Positions 6,826 through 12,740 of a stretch of 13,037 bases of DNA are shown piece by piece. The stretch comes from Acidovorax_G lacteus (lineage in GTDB: Bacteria; Pseudomonadota; Gammaproteobacteria; Burkholderiales; Burkholderiaceae_C). A program made the position numbers and the translations under genes. Below the pieces are notes generated by a model. The model did not search any database and was not told where the DNA came from. It saw only the letters and a list, made by a program, of their open reading frames with translations. The DNA is taken from NCBI RefSeq assembly GCF_039540375.1, contig NZ_BAABEX010000022.1:1-13037 (forward strand). Reading direction: 5' to 3'. Position 1 is the first letter of the stretch. Each line of letters starts with the position of its first letter.

Positions 6826-7332
6826 TCAGGCCGCGTGCAGCGGCGTGGCGCTCACCAGCATGCCGTCCTCGTCGGCATACCACCACTCGCCAGGGCGCAC
6901 CGGCACCCCTTGCACATGCACCAGCACGTCGCGCTGGCCGTCGGTGCGCCGGTCGGTGGGCAGCGGCATCAGGCCCAGGGCGCGGATGCCCACGGCGGCG
7001 GCGGCCAGTTCGGCGCGGTCGCGCACGCAGCCGTCCACGACCACGCCTGCCCAGCCGTTGCGGGCCGCAGCGGCAGCCAGATTGCCGCCCAGCAGCGCCC
7101 GGCGCAACGATCCGCCACCATCCACCACCAACACGCGGCCCTCGCCTGGGCTTTCGACCGCCGCTTTCACAGGCGTGTTGTCTTCGTAGCACTTGACGGT
7201 GACCACCGGCCCCGCAAAGCGGGCCAGGCCGCCGTAGCTGTGGAACACCGGCGGCAGCACGCGCACCCGGCCGCTGGTGTCGGACTTGATCGCATCGCAA
7301 AAGTCACAGGTGCTGAAGTCAAAAAGGCTCAT
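6826..7332 (-). CDS. rraA: RraA-like protein (RNase E regulator / HMG aldolase fold)
   Basis: A 168-residue member of the RraA/class II 4-hydroxy-4-methyl-2-oxoglutarate aldolase family. E. coli RraA binds RNase E and lowers its activity; other members cleave HMG/CHA or decarboxylate oxaloacetate with a divalent metal. The family core GGNLAAAAARNGWAG followed by VVDGCVRDRAEL is intact. The aldolase motif Gly-x20-Arg-Asp-x2-Glu is fully present as Gly83, Arg104, Asp105 and Glu108, so enzymatic activity is possible. The start ATG 7332 has GGAG 9 nt upstream, and the length is close to E. coli RraA (161). The gene is convergent with eamA and has no catabolic neighbours, which leaves the choice between regulator and enzyme open. 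Confidence 0.9.
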   Translation of the reverse strand: MSLFDFSTCDFCDAIKSDTSGRVRVLPPVFHSYGGLARFAGPVVTVKCYEDNTPVKAAVESPGEGRVLVVDGGGSLRRALLGGNLAAAAARNGWAGVVVDGCVRDRAELAAAAVGIRALGLMPLPTDRRTDGQRDVLVHVQGVPVRPGEWWYADEDGMLVSATPLHAA

Positions 7333-7440
7333 GGTTGGGATCTCCGCATCAAGGGCTATCGGGCATTAGGCTGCTCGCAGCCCGTGGGGCCCGCCGCGGC
7401 AGCGCAGCAACAAATGGAAGGAAAAAATCGCAGGCAGCGC

Positions 7441-7469
7441 TTGGAAAGGCAATTCTTTGCCAGTAGCAT
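7441..7469 (+). promoter_or_regulatory. Candidate promoter for the SWIB-domain gene
   Basis: TTGGAA (7441-7446), a 17-bp spacer and TAGCAT (7464-7469), each hexamer matching 4 of 6 consensus positions, 66 bp in front of the SWIB start. The spacer contains a small inverted repeat (GGCAA...TTGCC). This is the best match in the roughly 200-bp gap; it is moderate, not strong. Confidence 0.35.
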
Positions 7470-7534
7470 CGCCCCATCCAGTGGGACTGCAGGTTTTCGC
7501 TGGTGAACACAGACGCATCATAGGAAAACCCAAC

Positions 7535-7837
7535 ATGGCAACTGCAAAGAAAGCCCCGGCCAAGACGACCGAGGCCGCCGCCAAGAAGCGCACCCCCAAC
7601 GCCGCATTCATGAAGCCCCTGACGCCCAGCCCCGCGCTGGCCGCCATCGTGGGCTCCACGCCGCTGCCGCGCACCGAAATCATCAGCAAGCTCTGGGTCT
7701 ACATCAAGGCCCACAACCTGCAGGACGCCAAGAACAAGCGCAACATCAACGCCGACGCCAAGCTCAAAGAGCTGTTCGGCAAGCCCCAGGTCACGATGTT
7801 CGAGCTGGCGGGCTTGGTCGGCAAGCACGTCAAGTAA
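7535..7837 (+). CDS. SWIB/MDM2-domain protein
   Basis: A 100-residue protein with an Ala/Lys-rich basic tail (residues 1-22) resembling histone H1-like tails, then a complete SWIB domain (about 26-100): MKPLTPSPALAAIVG, PLPRTEIISKLWVYIKAHNL, KNKRNINADAKLKELFG and the closing MFELAGLVGKHVK. In eukaryotes SWIB belongs to chromatin-remodelling complexes; bacterial versions are short and most are uncharacterised, with a nucleoid or topoisomerase-linked role proposed. The basic tail suggests nucleic-acid binding, which is inference. The start at ATG 7535 has TAGGA upstream at a suitable distance. It is monocistronic between its own candidate promoter and an intrinsic terminator. Confidence 0.92.
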   Translation: MATAKKAPAKTTEAAAKKRTPNAAFMKPLTPSPALAAIVGSTPLPRTEIISKLWVYIKAHNLQDAKNKRNINADAKLKELFGKPQVTMFELAGLVGKHVK

Positions 7838-7876
7838 GCTGCATACCCCCCGCGCCACCCGCGCGGACACCCCCCC

Positions 7877-7902
7877 CAAAGGACCGCCCGTGCGGTCCTT
7901 TG
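7877..7902 (+). terminator. Intrinsic terminator of the SWIB gene
   Basis: Eleven-base-pair arms (CAAAGGACCGC at 7877-7887, GCGGTCCTTTG at 7892-7902) with loop CCGT, followed by TCGTTT. It starts 40 nt after the SWIB stop and insulates the SWIB gene from the iron-regulated receptor promoter just downstream. Confidence 0.85.
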
Positions 7903-7953
7903 TCGTTTCAGGGCCACAGAACAGTGCCAATCAGCGGATTTCAACAGCAACGC

Positions 7954-7974
7954 AAATGAGAATGAACCGCATTT
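7954..7974. promoter_or_regulatory. Fur-box-like site upstream of the siderophore receptor
   Basis: A 21-bp imperfect palindrome of the form AAATG-N11-CATTT containing AATGAGAAT, the common Fur half-site. Reversed, it is identical at 17 of 21 positions to the site in front of bfd. A -10-like TATTAT (7979-7984) follows directly, so a bound repressor would block the promoter. The gene it controls encodes a TonB-dependent iron-siderophore receptor, which makes Fur regulation very likely, although Fur itself is not in this window. Confidence 0.75.
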
Positions 7975-8057
7975 AGCTTATTATTGCCGGCTGCACGCGC
8001 CTGCACAGCCAACCAAGCCAAGCCTCTTGTTCTAGCCACTGCCGCGCCTGTGCTTCT

Positions 8058-8085
8058 GGTCGCCCGCCCCCATGGCGGGGCGACC
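8058..8085 (+). promoter_or_regulatory. Stable hairpin in the receptor mRNA leader
   Basis: GGTCGCCC (8058-8065) pairs perfectly with GGGCGACC (8078-8085), with three more G-C pairs inside after a single bulged G. It sits 17 nt in front of the ribosome-binding site of the receptor gene, in an untranslated leader of more than 100 nt. No T run follows, so it is not a classical terminator. It could affect translation or mRNA stability; no ligand-binding RNA family is recognised. Confidence 0.5.
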
Positions 8086-8112
8086 ACCGCACACCCTGAA
8101 CTGGAGGATCTC

Positions 8113-10383
8113 TTGGCACCACAACGCATTCGCCGCGGCAGCAAAGCCCGCGCTCCCCAACTTTCTGTTTCTAGCGCAGCCGACCGCGCCGCACTGCCCC
8201 TGGGCGCGCTCATGCTCGCAGCCTCCATGGGCGCGTTAGCGCAGACGGCTCCGACCGACAAGGCCCTGGCCCCCGTCGTGGTCAAGGAGCGCGCCGAAGC
8301 GCCCGAGGGCAAAGACAGCGTGCGCGCCACAGAATCCACCATCGGCAAGGGCAAGCAGCAACTGCGCGACATCCCGCAATCGGTCACCGTGGTCACCGAA
8401 CGCCTGATCGACGACCGCAACCTCGACACGGTCAAAGAAGCGCTCAAGAACACGGCCGGCATCACCTTCCTGGCAGCCGAAGGTGCTGAAGAAGACATCC
8501 GCCTGCGTGGCTTTGCGCTGCAGAGCACCGGCGACCTGTTCATCGACGGCATGCGGGACCCGGCCTTCTACGACCGTGACACCTTCAACCTCGACCGGCT
8601 GGAACTGCTGCGCGGTTCGGCCTCGATGCTGTTCGGCCGCGGCTCCACAGGTGGCGCGGTCAACCAGGTGAGCAAAATGCCGCGCCTGATCGACGCGCAC
8701 CAGGTGGACGTGACGCTGGGCAACCACAATTACCGGCGTATTACGGGTGACTTCAACATCCACACGGGCGAAAACGCGGCCCTGCGCCTGAACGCCATGA
8801 GCACCACGGCCGACAACAACGGCTCGGGCAGCAGCATCGAGAAGAAGGGCATCGCTGGCACCTACCAGTGGGGCACGGGCACACGCGACGAGTTCGCCAT
8901 CAGCCTCTACCACCTGGACAACAAGAACGGCATGAATTACGGCATGCCCTGGATCCGGCCCACGACCACCTCGCCTGTGAGCGCCACCACCCTGCTGCCG
9001 CTGGACCCGAGCCGCTACTACGGCGCGGCCAGCGACTACAACGCGGGCAACGCCACCTTTGCCACGCTGAGCCACATCCACCGCTTTGACGGCGAGGCCG
9101 AACTCAAAACGCAACTGCGCGCCGGTCACTTCGAGCGCGACCAGCGCGCGGGGGCCATCCGCCTGGGGGCCGCAGCCCTGCAGCCGGGCGGCGTCGCGGC
9201 GTCGCTGGCCACCTTTGGCCCGGGCACCGTGCTCACGCGCGGCACGCACCTCAAGATCCAGGACATGGACACGGTGCACCTGCAAAGCGACTTCAGCAAG
9301 AAGTTCAACGCGCTGGGGGTCCGGCACGAGCTGCTGGCGGGCTTTGACTTTGCCCACGAGCAAAAGACGGTGTATGCCGCGCGCAGCGCCGCCCAGGGTG
9401 GCGTGACGATCACAAAACCCAACACCACGGTGGGCACCCCCAACGACGGTGCTGGCGTGGCCGAGGGCAGCCGCGTGCTGCGCACGGCCAACGACTTCGA
9501 ATCGAAGGCCTGGGGGGCCTATGTGCAAGACCTGATCCAGATCGCACCGCACTGGAAGCTGCTGGCCGGCCTGCGCTACGACAACATGGACGGCAAGTAC
9601 AACGCGTATGCCATCCCCACCGCGGCGTCGGGCCCGGTCACGACCACCTCGTACCGCCAGAAGATCTCGGAGTGGAGCCAGCGCGCGGGCGTGCTGTACC
9701 AGCCGAACGAGCTGCAGTCGTACCACTTCTCGTACGGCACCTCGTTCAACACGTCGGGCGACACGTACTCGTACAGCGCCGCGAACGTGAACACCCCGCC
9801 CGAGGCCAGCCGCAACCTTGAACTCGGCGCCAAGATCGACTCGGCCGACAAGCGCTTCACCACCCGCCTGGCACTGTTCCATTCGACCAAGCTGCGTGAG
9901 CGCAACACCGACCCCGATCTGAACATCGCCGTGCTCTCGGGCAAGCGCCACGCGGCTGGGGCTGAAATCGATGTGACGGGCCGCCTCACGCCCAAGTGGG
10001 AGGTCTATGGCTCATACATGTGGATGCCGATTGCCAAGATCGATGTGGGCGGCGAAGGCGCAGAAGCCCAGGGCGCACGCCCATCGCTCACACCGCGCCA
10101 CAGCGGCACCGTGTGGACCACCTACCAGATCACACCCCAATGGCGTGTGGGCGGCGGCATCAACTTCCGCAGTTCGCAGACGCCCAACCGCAACCCGGGC
10201 TGGGCCGTGCCGGGCTATGTGACGGCCGACCTGATGGCCGAGTACGCCGTGAACGACCGCTACACGATCAAGGCCAACCTGACCAATGTGACCAACAAGC
10301 TCTACGCCGACGCTGTTTACAGCGGTCACTACGTGCCGGGAGCCGGCCGCCTGTTCCAGGTTACAGCCAGCGCCAAGTTCTGA
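8113..10383 (+). CDS. TonB-dependent siderophore receptor (Fiu/PiuA type)
   Basis: An outer-membrane gated channel that imports ferric siderophores using energy from TonB. I place the start at TTG 8113: GGAGG (8103-8107) lies 5 nt upstream, and translation then opens with a basic stretch (RIRRGSKAR) and a hydrophobic core ending ALA-Q near residue 44, a good signal peptide. The frame is open to 7984, but that part is leader DNA, and the next in-frame ATGs cut into the signal. The mature protein begins with a TonB-box-like APVVVKER (53-60), then the plug (about 84-190: RDIPQSVTVVTERLID, IRLRGFALQSTGDLFIDGMRDP, LLRGSASMLFGRGSTGG), then the barrel, ending in the typical C-terminal Phe (VTASAKF). 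Mature length (about 712) is normal. The piuC gene downstream suggests catecholate siderophores, as for Fiu-YbiX and PiuA-PiuC; the exact ligand is unknown. Confidence 0.93.
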   Translation: MAPQRIRRGSKARAPQLSVSSAADRAALPLGALMLAASMGALAQTAPTDKALAPVVVKERAEAPEGKDSVRATESTIGKGKQQLRDIPQSVTVVTERLIDDRNLDTVKEALKNTAGITFLAAEGAEEDIRLRGFALQSTGDLFIDGMRDPAFYDRDTFNLDRLELLRGSASMLFGRGSTGGAVNQVSKMPRLIDAHQVDVTLGNHNYRRITGDFNIHTGENAALRLNAMSTTADNNGSGSSIEKKGIAGTYQWGTGTRDEFAISLYHLDNKNGMNYGMPWIRPTTTSPVSATTLLPLDPSRYYGAASDYNAGNATFATLSHIHRFDGEAELKTQLRAGHFERDQRAGAIRLGAAALQPGGVAASLATFGPGTVLTRGTHLKIQDMDTVHLQSDFSKKFNALGVRHELLAGFDFAHEQKTVYAARSAAQGGVTITKPNTTVGTPNDGAGVAEGSRVLRTANDFESKAWGAYVQDLIQIAPHWKLLAGLRYDNMDGKYNAYAIPTAASGPVTTTSYRQKISEWSQRAGVLYQPNELQSYHFSYGTSFNTSGDTYSYSAANVNTPPEASRNLELGAKIDSADKRFTTRLALFHSTKLRERNTDPDLNIAVLSGKRHAAGAEIDVTGRLTPKWEVYGSYMWMPIAKIDVGGEGAEAQGARPSLTPRHSGTVWTTYQITPQWRVGGGINFRSSQTPNRNPGWAVPGYVTADLMAEYAVNDRYTIKANLTNVTNKLYADAVYSGHYVPGAGRLFQVTASAKF

Positions 10384-10407
10384 CCGACGGGCACTGCGCC
10401 CATCCCT

Positions 10408-10433
10408 GCCGCCCCTGCCCGGGGCGGCTTTTT
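10408..10433 (+). terminator. Intrinsic terminator between receptor and piuC
   Basis: Eight-base-pair all-GC arms (GCCGCCCC at 10408-10415, GGGGCGGC at 10421-10428) with a 5-nt loop and TTTTT directly after. The piuC ribosome site (AAGGAG, 10441-10446) begins only 7 nt past the T run, so piuC cannot easily have its own promoter here. The hairpin probably acts as a partial terminator or as a 3' mRNA end stabiliser for the receptor transcript. Confidence 0.8.
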
Positions 10434-10453
10434 GCTTTTCAAGGAGACACTGC

Positions 10454-11137
10454 ATGCTGCTGGAGATTCCCGCCCTGCTGACCCCCGACGAAGTGGCCCA
10501 CGCCCGCCGGCTGCTGGAGGACGCCCCCTGGGCAGATGGCCGCGACAGCGCGGGCAGCCAGGCACGCCAGGCCAAGAACAACGAACAGCTTCCGCGCGAC
10601 AGCGCCGCGGCCCAGGCGATTTCGGCACTCATCATGCAGGCGCTCGACCGCAGCCCACTGTTTCTGACGGCCACGCTGCCCAAACGCATCTTCCCGCCGC
10701 GCATCAACCGCTATGGCGGAGCGGCCAATGCCTATGGCGACCATGTGGACAGCGCCATCCGCCAGATGGCGGACCGACGAGAACGCCTGCGCACCGACAT
10801 CTCGTGCACGGTGTTCCTGTCCGACCCGCACGAATATGAGGGCGGCGAGCTGTGCATCGACGACACATTCGGCAGCCAGGAGATCAAGCTCGCCGCAGGC
10901 GACGCGGTGATCTACCCCGGCACCAGCGTGCACCAGGTGCGCCCCGTTACGCGCGGGCACCGACTGGCCAGCTTTTTCTGGATCGAAAGCATGGTGCGCA
11001 GCGACGAGCAGCGCCGCCTGCTCTACGAGATGGACATGGCCCTGCTGGCATGGCGGCAGGAGCATGGCGAGTCGCGCTCGACCGTGGCCCTCACGGGCAC
11101 GTACCACAACCTCCTGCGCATGTGGGCCGACACCTGA
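10454..11137 (+). CDS. piuC: PKHD-type Fe(II)/2-oxoglutarate dioxygenase (PiuC/YbiX)
   Basis: A 227-residue non-heme iron dioxygenase of the prolyl-4-hydroxylase-like PiuC/YbiX family. The 2-His-1-Asp facial triad is visible: His97 and Asp99 in GDHVDSAI, distal His160 in YPGTSVHQVRP, and the 2-oxoglutarate-binding Arg170 ten residues later (TRGHRLASFFW). NRYGGAANAYGDH and EYEGGELCIDD are typical of the family, and E. coli YbiX has nearly the same length (225). In E. coli and Pseudomonas this gene follows a catecholate receptor (fiu, piuA), as here; its substrate, perhaps a siderophore or the receptor itself, is not established. AAGGAG precedes the ATG. The next gene starts 7 nt after its stop. 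Confidence 0.95.
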   Translation: MLLEIPALLTPDEVAHARRLLEDAPWADGRDSAGSQARQAKNNEQLPRDSAAAQAISALIMQALDRSPLFLTATLPKRIFPPRINRYGGAANAYGDHVDSAIRQMADRRERLRTDISCTVFLSDPHEYEGGELCIDDTFGSQEIKLAAGDAVIYPGTSVHQVRPVTRGHRLASFFWIESMVRSDEQRRLLYEMDMALLAWRQEHGESRSTVALTGTYHNLLRMWADT

Positions 11138-11144
11138 GCGCCCC

Positions 11145-12251
11145 ATGCCTGAGACATCCGCCATGCAGCACCTGTCCGATGCCATTTCGCTGACCGACTA
11201 CGAAACCACGGCCCGCACCCGCCTGCCAGCCGGCCCCTGGGCCTACTTCCAGGGCGGTGCGGGTGACGAGGTCACCATGCGCCGCAATGCCGAGGCTTGG
11301 CAGACCCACACCCTGCGGCCCCGGGTGATGCGCGTGCTGGCCGGGGGCCACAGCCGCAGCACCCTGCTGGGCCGACCGCTGGCCTGCCCCGTGCTGGCAG
11401 CGCCCGTGGCCTACCAGCGCATGGCCCACGCAGAGGGCGAGATCGGCACCGCGCTGGCCACATCGGTGCTGGGCATGGGCATGGTGCTGAGCACACAGTC
11501 GAGCACGCCGCTTGAAGAGGTCGCTAGCGCGGCTGGCGACCGTGCCACGCGCGGCCCGCTGTGGTTCCAGCTGTACCTGCAGCCTGACCTCGGGCTCACC
11601 CGCTCACTCGTGCAGCGCGCCGAAGCCGCGGGCTACGACGCCATCGTGCTTACGGTCGACGCGCCCTGCCAGGGCGTACGCGACCGCGAACGGCGCGCGG
11701 GCTTTCGACTGCCACCCGGCATCCGTGCGGTACACCTGCCCCCGGCCAGCTCTCAGCCCACCCCGGCAGGCGGGAGCGCTGCCAGCCTGTTCGACGGCCT
11801 GCTGGCACAGGCCCCCACCTGGGACGACCTGGCCTGGCTGTGCACCGAGACGACGCTGCCGGTCCTTGTCAAAGGCGTCCTACACCCAGACGACGCGCGG
11901 CTGGCCATACAACACGGCGCGGCTGGCGTGATCGTCTCCAACCACGGCGGCCGTACGCTGGACACCGCCCTGCCCACGGCCCGGGCCCTGCCCGATATCT
12001 GTGCCGCACTGGAGGGAGCCGTGCCCGTGCTGGTGGATGGCGGAATTCGCCGCGGCACCGACGTGCTCAAGGCGCTTGCGCTGGGCGCGCATGCGGTGCT
12101 CATCGGCCGGCCGCTGGTACACGGTCTGGCCTGCGGGGGCACGCATGGGGTGGCCCATGTGCTACGCCTGCTGCACGACGAGTTCGAGGCGGCCATGGCG
12201 CTGTGCGGATGTCGGACGCTGAGCGACATCCAGCCCGGGCTGCTGGCCTGA
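11145..12251 (+). CDS. FMN-dependent alpha-hydroxy-acid oxidase/dehydrogenase
   Basis: A 368-residue TIM-barrel flavoenzyme of the lactate/glycolate oxidase family, oxidising an L-2-hydroxy acid to a 2-oxo acid. All active-site residues can be placed: Tyr34 (WAYFQGGAGDE), Tyr144 (WFQLY), Asp172 and Arg179 (TVDAPCQGVRD), Lys243 (VKG), and His267 with Arg270 (SNHGGRTLD). The FMN phosphate site is VDGGIRRGTDV (297-307) with IGRP (320-323). It has no cytochrome domain and no obvious membrane-binding insert, so a soluble oxidase is more likely than LldD; the substrate is unknown. ATG 11145 (MPETSAMQHL) or 11163 (MQHLSDAISL) are both possible starts with weak ribosome sites, suggesting translational coupling to piuC. 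No terminator is visible after the stop. Its place in an iron cassette is unusual (see findings). Confidence 0.92.
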   Translation: MPETSAMQHLSDAISLTDYETTARTRLPAGPWAYFQGGAGDEVTMRRNAEAWQTHTLRPRVMRVLAGGHSRSTLLGRPLACPVLAAPVAYQRMAHAEGEIGTALATSVLGMGMVLSTQSSTPLEEVASAAGDRATRGPLWFQLYLQPDLGLTRSLVQRAEAAGYDAIVLTVDAPCQGVRDRERRAGFRLPPGIRAVHLPPASSQPTPAGGSAASLFDGLLAQAPTWDDLAWLCTETTLPVLVKGVLHPDDARLAIQHGAAGVIVSNHGGRTLDTALPTARALPDICAALEGAVPVLVDGGIRRGTDVLKALALGAHAVLIGRPLVHGLACGGTHGVAHVLRLLHDEFEAAMALCGCRTLSDIQPGLLA

Positions 12252-12301
12252 GCGCGCAAGGCAATCCCCACCGCCCGCCAAACCAGACTTTCACGCAATA
12301 A

Positions 12302-12331
12302 TTGCAAATGCGACGAATTCTCATTTATACT
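12302..12331 (+). promoter_or_regulatory. Promoter of bfd
   Basis: TTGCAA (12302-12307), an 18-bp spacer and TATACT (12326-12331, 5 of 6 consensus positions). Transcription would start near 12338, giving a leader of about 30 nt. The Fur-box-like site fills the space between the two hexamers. Confidence 0.65.
12306..12326. promoter_or_regulatory. Fur-box-like site upstream of bfd
   Basis: A 21-bp imperfect palindrome AAATG-N11-CATTT containing ATTCTCATTT, a typical Fur half-site, lying between the -35 and -10 of the bfd promoter. It is nearly the reverse complement of the site in front of the receptor gene (17 of 21). Bfd is Fur-repressed in E. coli and Pseudomonas, which agrees. Confidence 0.8.
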
Positions 12332-12366
12332 CACAACATCAATCGTTCGCTGCCCTGTCTGTCCCC

Positions 12367-12630
12367 ATGATCGTCTGTGTTTGCCGCCGCGTCTCCGACC
12401 GTGACATTGCGCGCCACGCGCGTGCTGGCATGGGCTTTGACGACATCCAGTTTGAGCTGGGCGTTGCCACCCAATGCGGGCGTTGTGAAGGTTGCGCCCG
12501 CGAGGTGATCGCGCAGTGCAGCAGCTCCCAACCCGTGGCCGCGGTGCACAACAGCGTGGCGCCTGTTGTCTGGCATGCCACCGAGCGCTCTCCCGCATGG
12601 CCTTCGTCTCTACACTCGCAGGCAGCCTGA
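12367..12630 (+). CDS. bfd: Bacterioferritin-associated ferredoxin
   Basis: A small [2Fe-2S] protein that, in characterised species, reduces the haem of bacterioferritin so that stored iron is released during iron starvation. The BFD domain fills residues 1-50: Cys4 and Cys6 (VCVC) and Cys37/Cys40 (TQCGRC) are the four cluster ligands, in the family's C-x-C ... C-x2-C spacing; Cys43 is an additional cysteine. The 87-residue product is longer than E. coli Bfd (64), with a C-terminal tail (about 52-87) of low conservation appearance. A Fur-box-like site and a good promoter lie directly upstream, but the ribosome site is weak. No bacterioferritin gene is in the window. The tonB gene follows on the same strand. 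Confidence 0.93.
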   Translation: MIVCVCRRVSDRDIARHARAGMGFDDIQFELGVATQCGRCEGCAREVIAQCSSSQPVAAVHNSVAPVVWHATERSPAWPSSLHSQAA

Positions 12631-12677
12631 TCCTGGTGGCCGCAGCTGCGTGGTGGGTGTTGCGCTGCGACGCCTGA
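12597..12677 (+). CDS. Possible 26-residue membrane microprotein between bfd and tonB
   Basis: A short frame overlapping the last codons of bfd in another frame, beginning MAFVSTLAGSLILV and ending WWVLRCDA. It contains one uninterrupted hydrophobic stretch (about residues 4-22) long enough for a single membrane pass, with an Arg at the C-terminal side. The ribosome site is weak (GAG-like), so translation would depend on coupling to bfd. Its position between bfd and tonB in an iron-controlled unit is suggestive, but hydrophobic short frames arise by chance in GC-rich DNA. Unrecognised family. Confidence 0.25.
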   Translation: MAFVSTLAGSLILVAAAAWWVLRCDA

Positions 12678-12707
12678 GACCGTAGGGCCCATGCTGCGCG
12701 GCTGGCT

Positions 12708-12740
12708 CGCCGGCCGCCGGTGCCACCGTTCCTCTTTTTT
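12708..12740 (+). promoter_or_regulatory. Weak hairpin and T run directly before tonB
   Basis: A short GC stem (CGCCGG at 12708-12713 with CCGGTG at 12717-12722, 3-nt loop) is followed after a spacer by CTCTTTTTT ending right at the tonB ATG. It resembles a poor intrinsic terminator or attenuator, and it means tonB lacks a recognisable Shine-Dalgarno sequence. Function uncertain. Confidence 0.25.

Noticed and set aside
7984..8112. N-terminal extension of the receptor gene from 7984
   Set aside because: The frame is open, but the segment contains the leader hairpin, has no ribosome site at its start, and would bury the signal peptide; TTG 8113 with GGAGG is much better.
8236..9951. A 571-codon open frame on the minus strand across the receptor gene
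   Set aside because: It lies opposite the well-supported TonB-dependent receptor, has a composition dominated by Val, Ala, Gly, Arg and His without any domain, and is a typical GC-rich antisense shadow.
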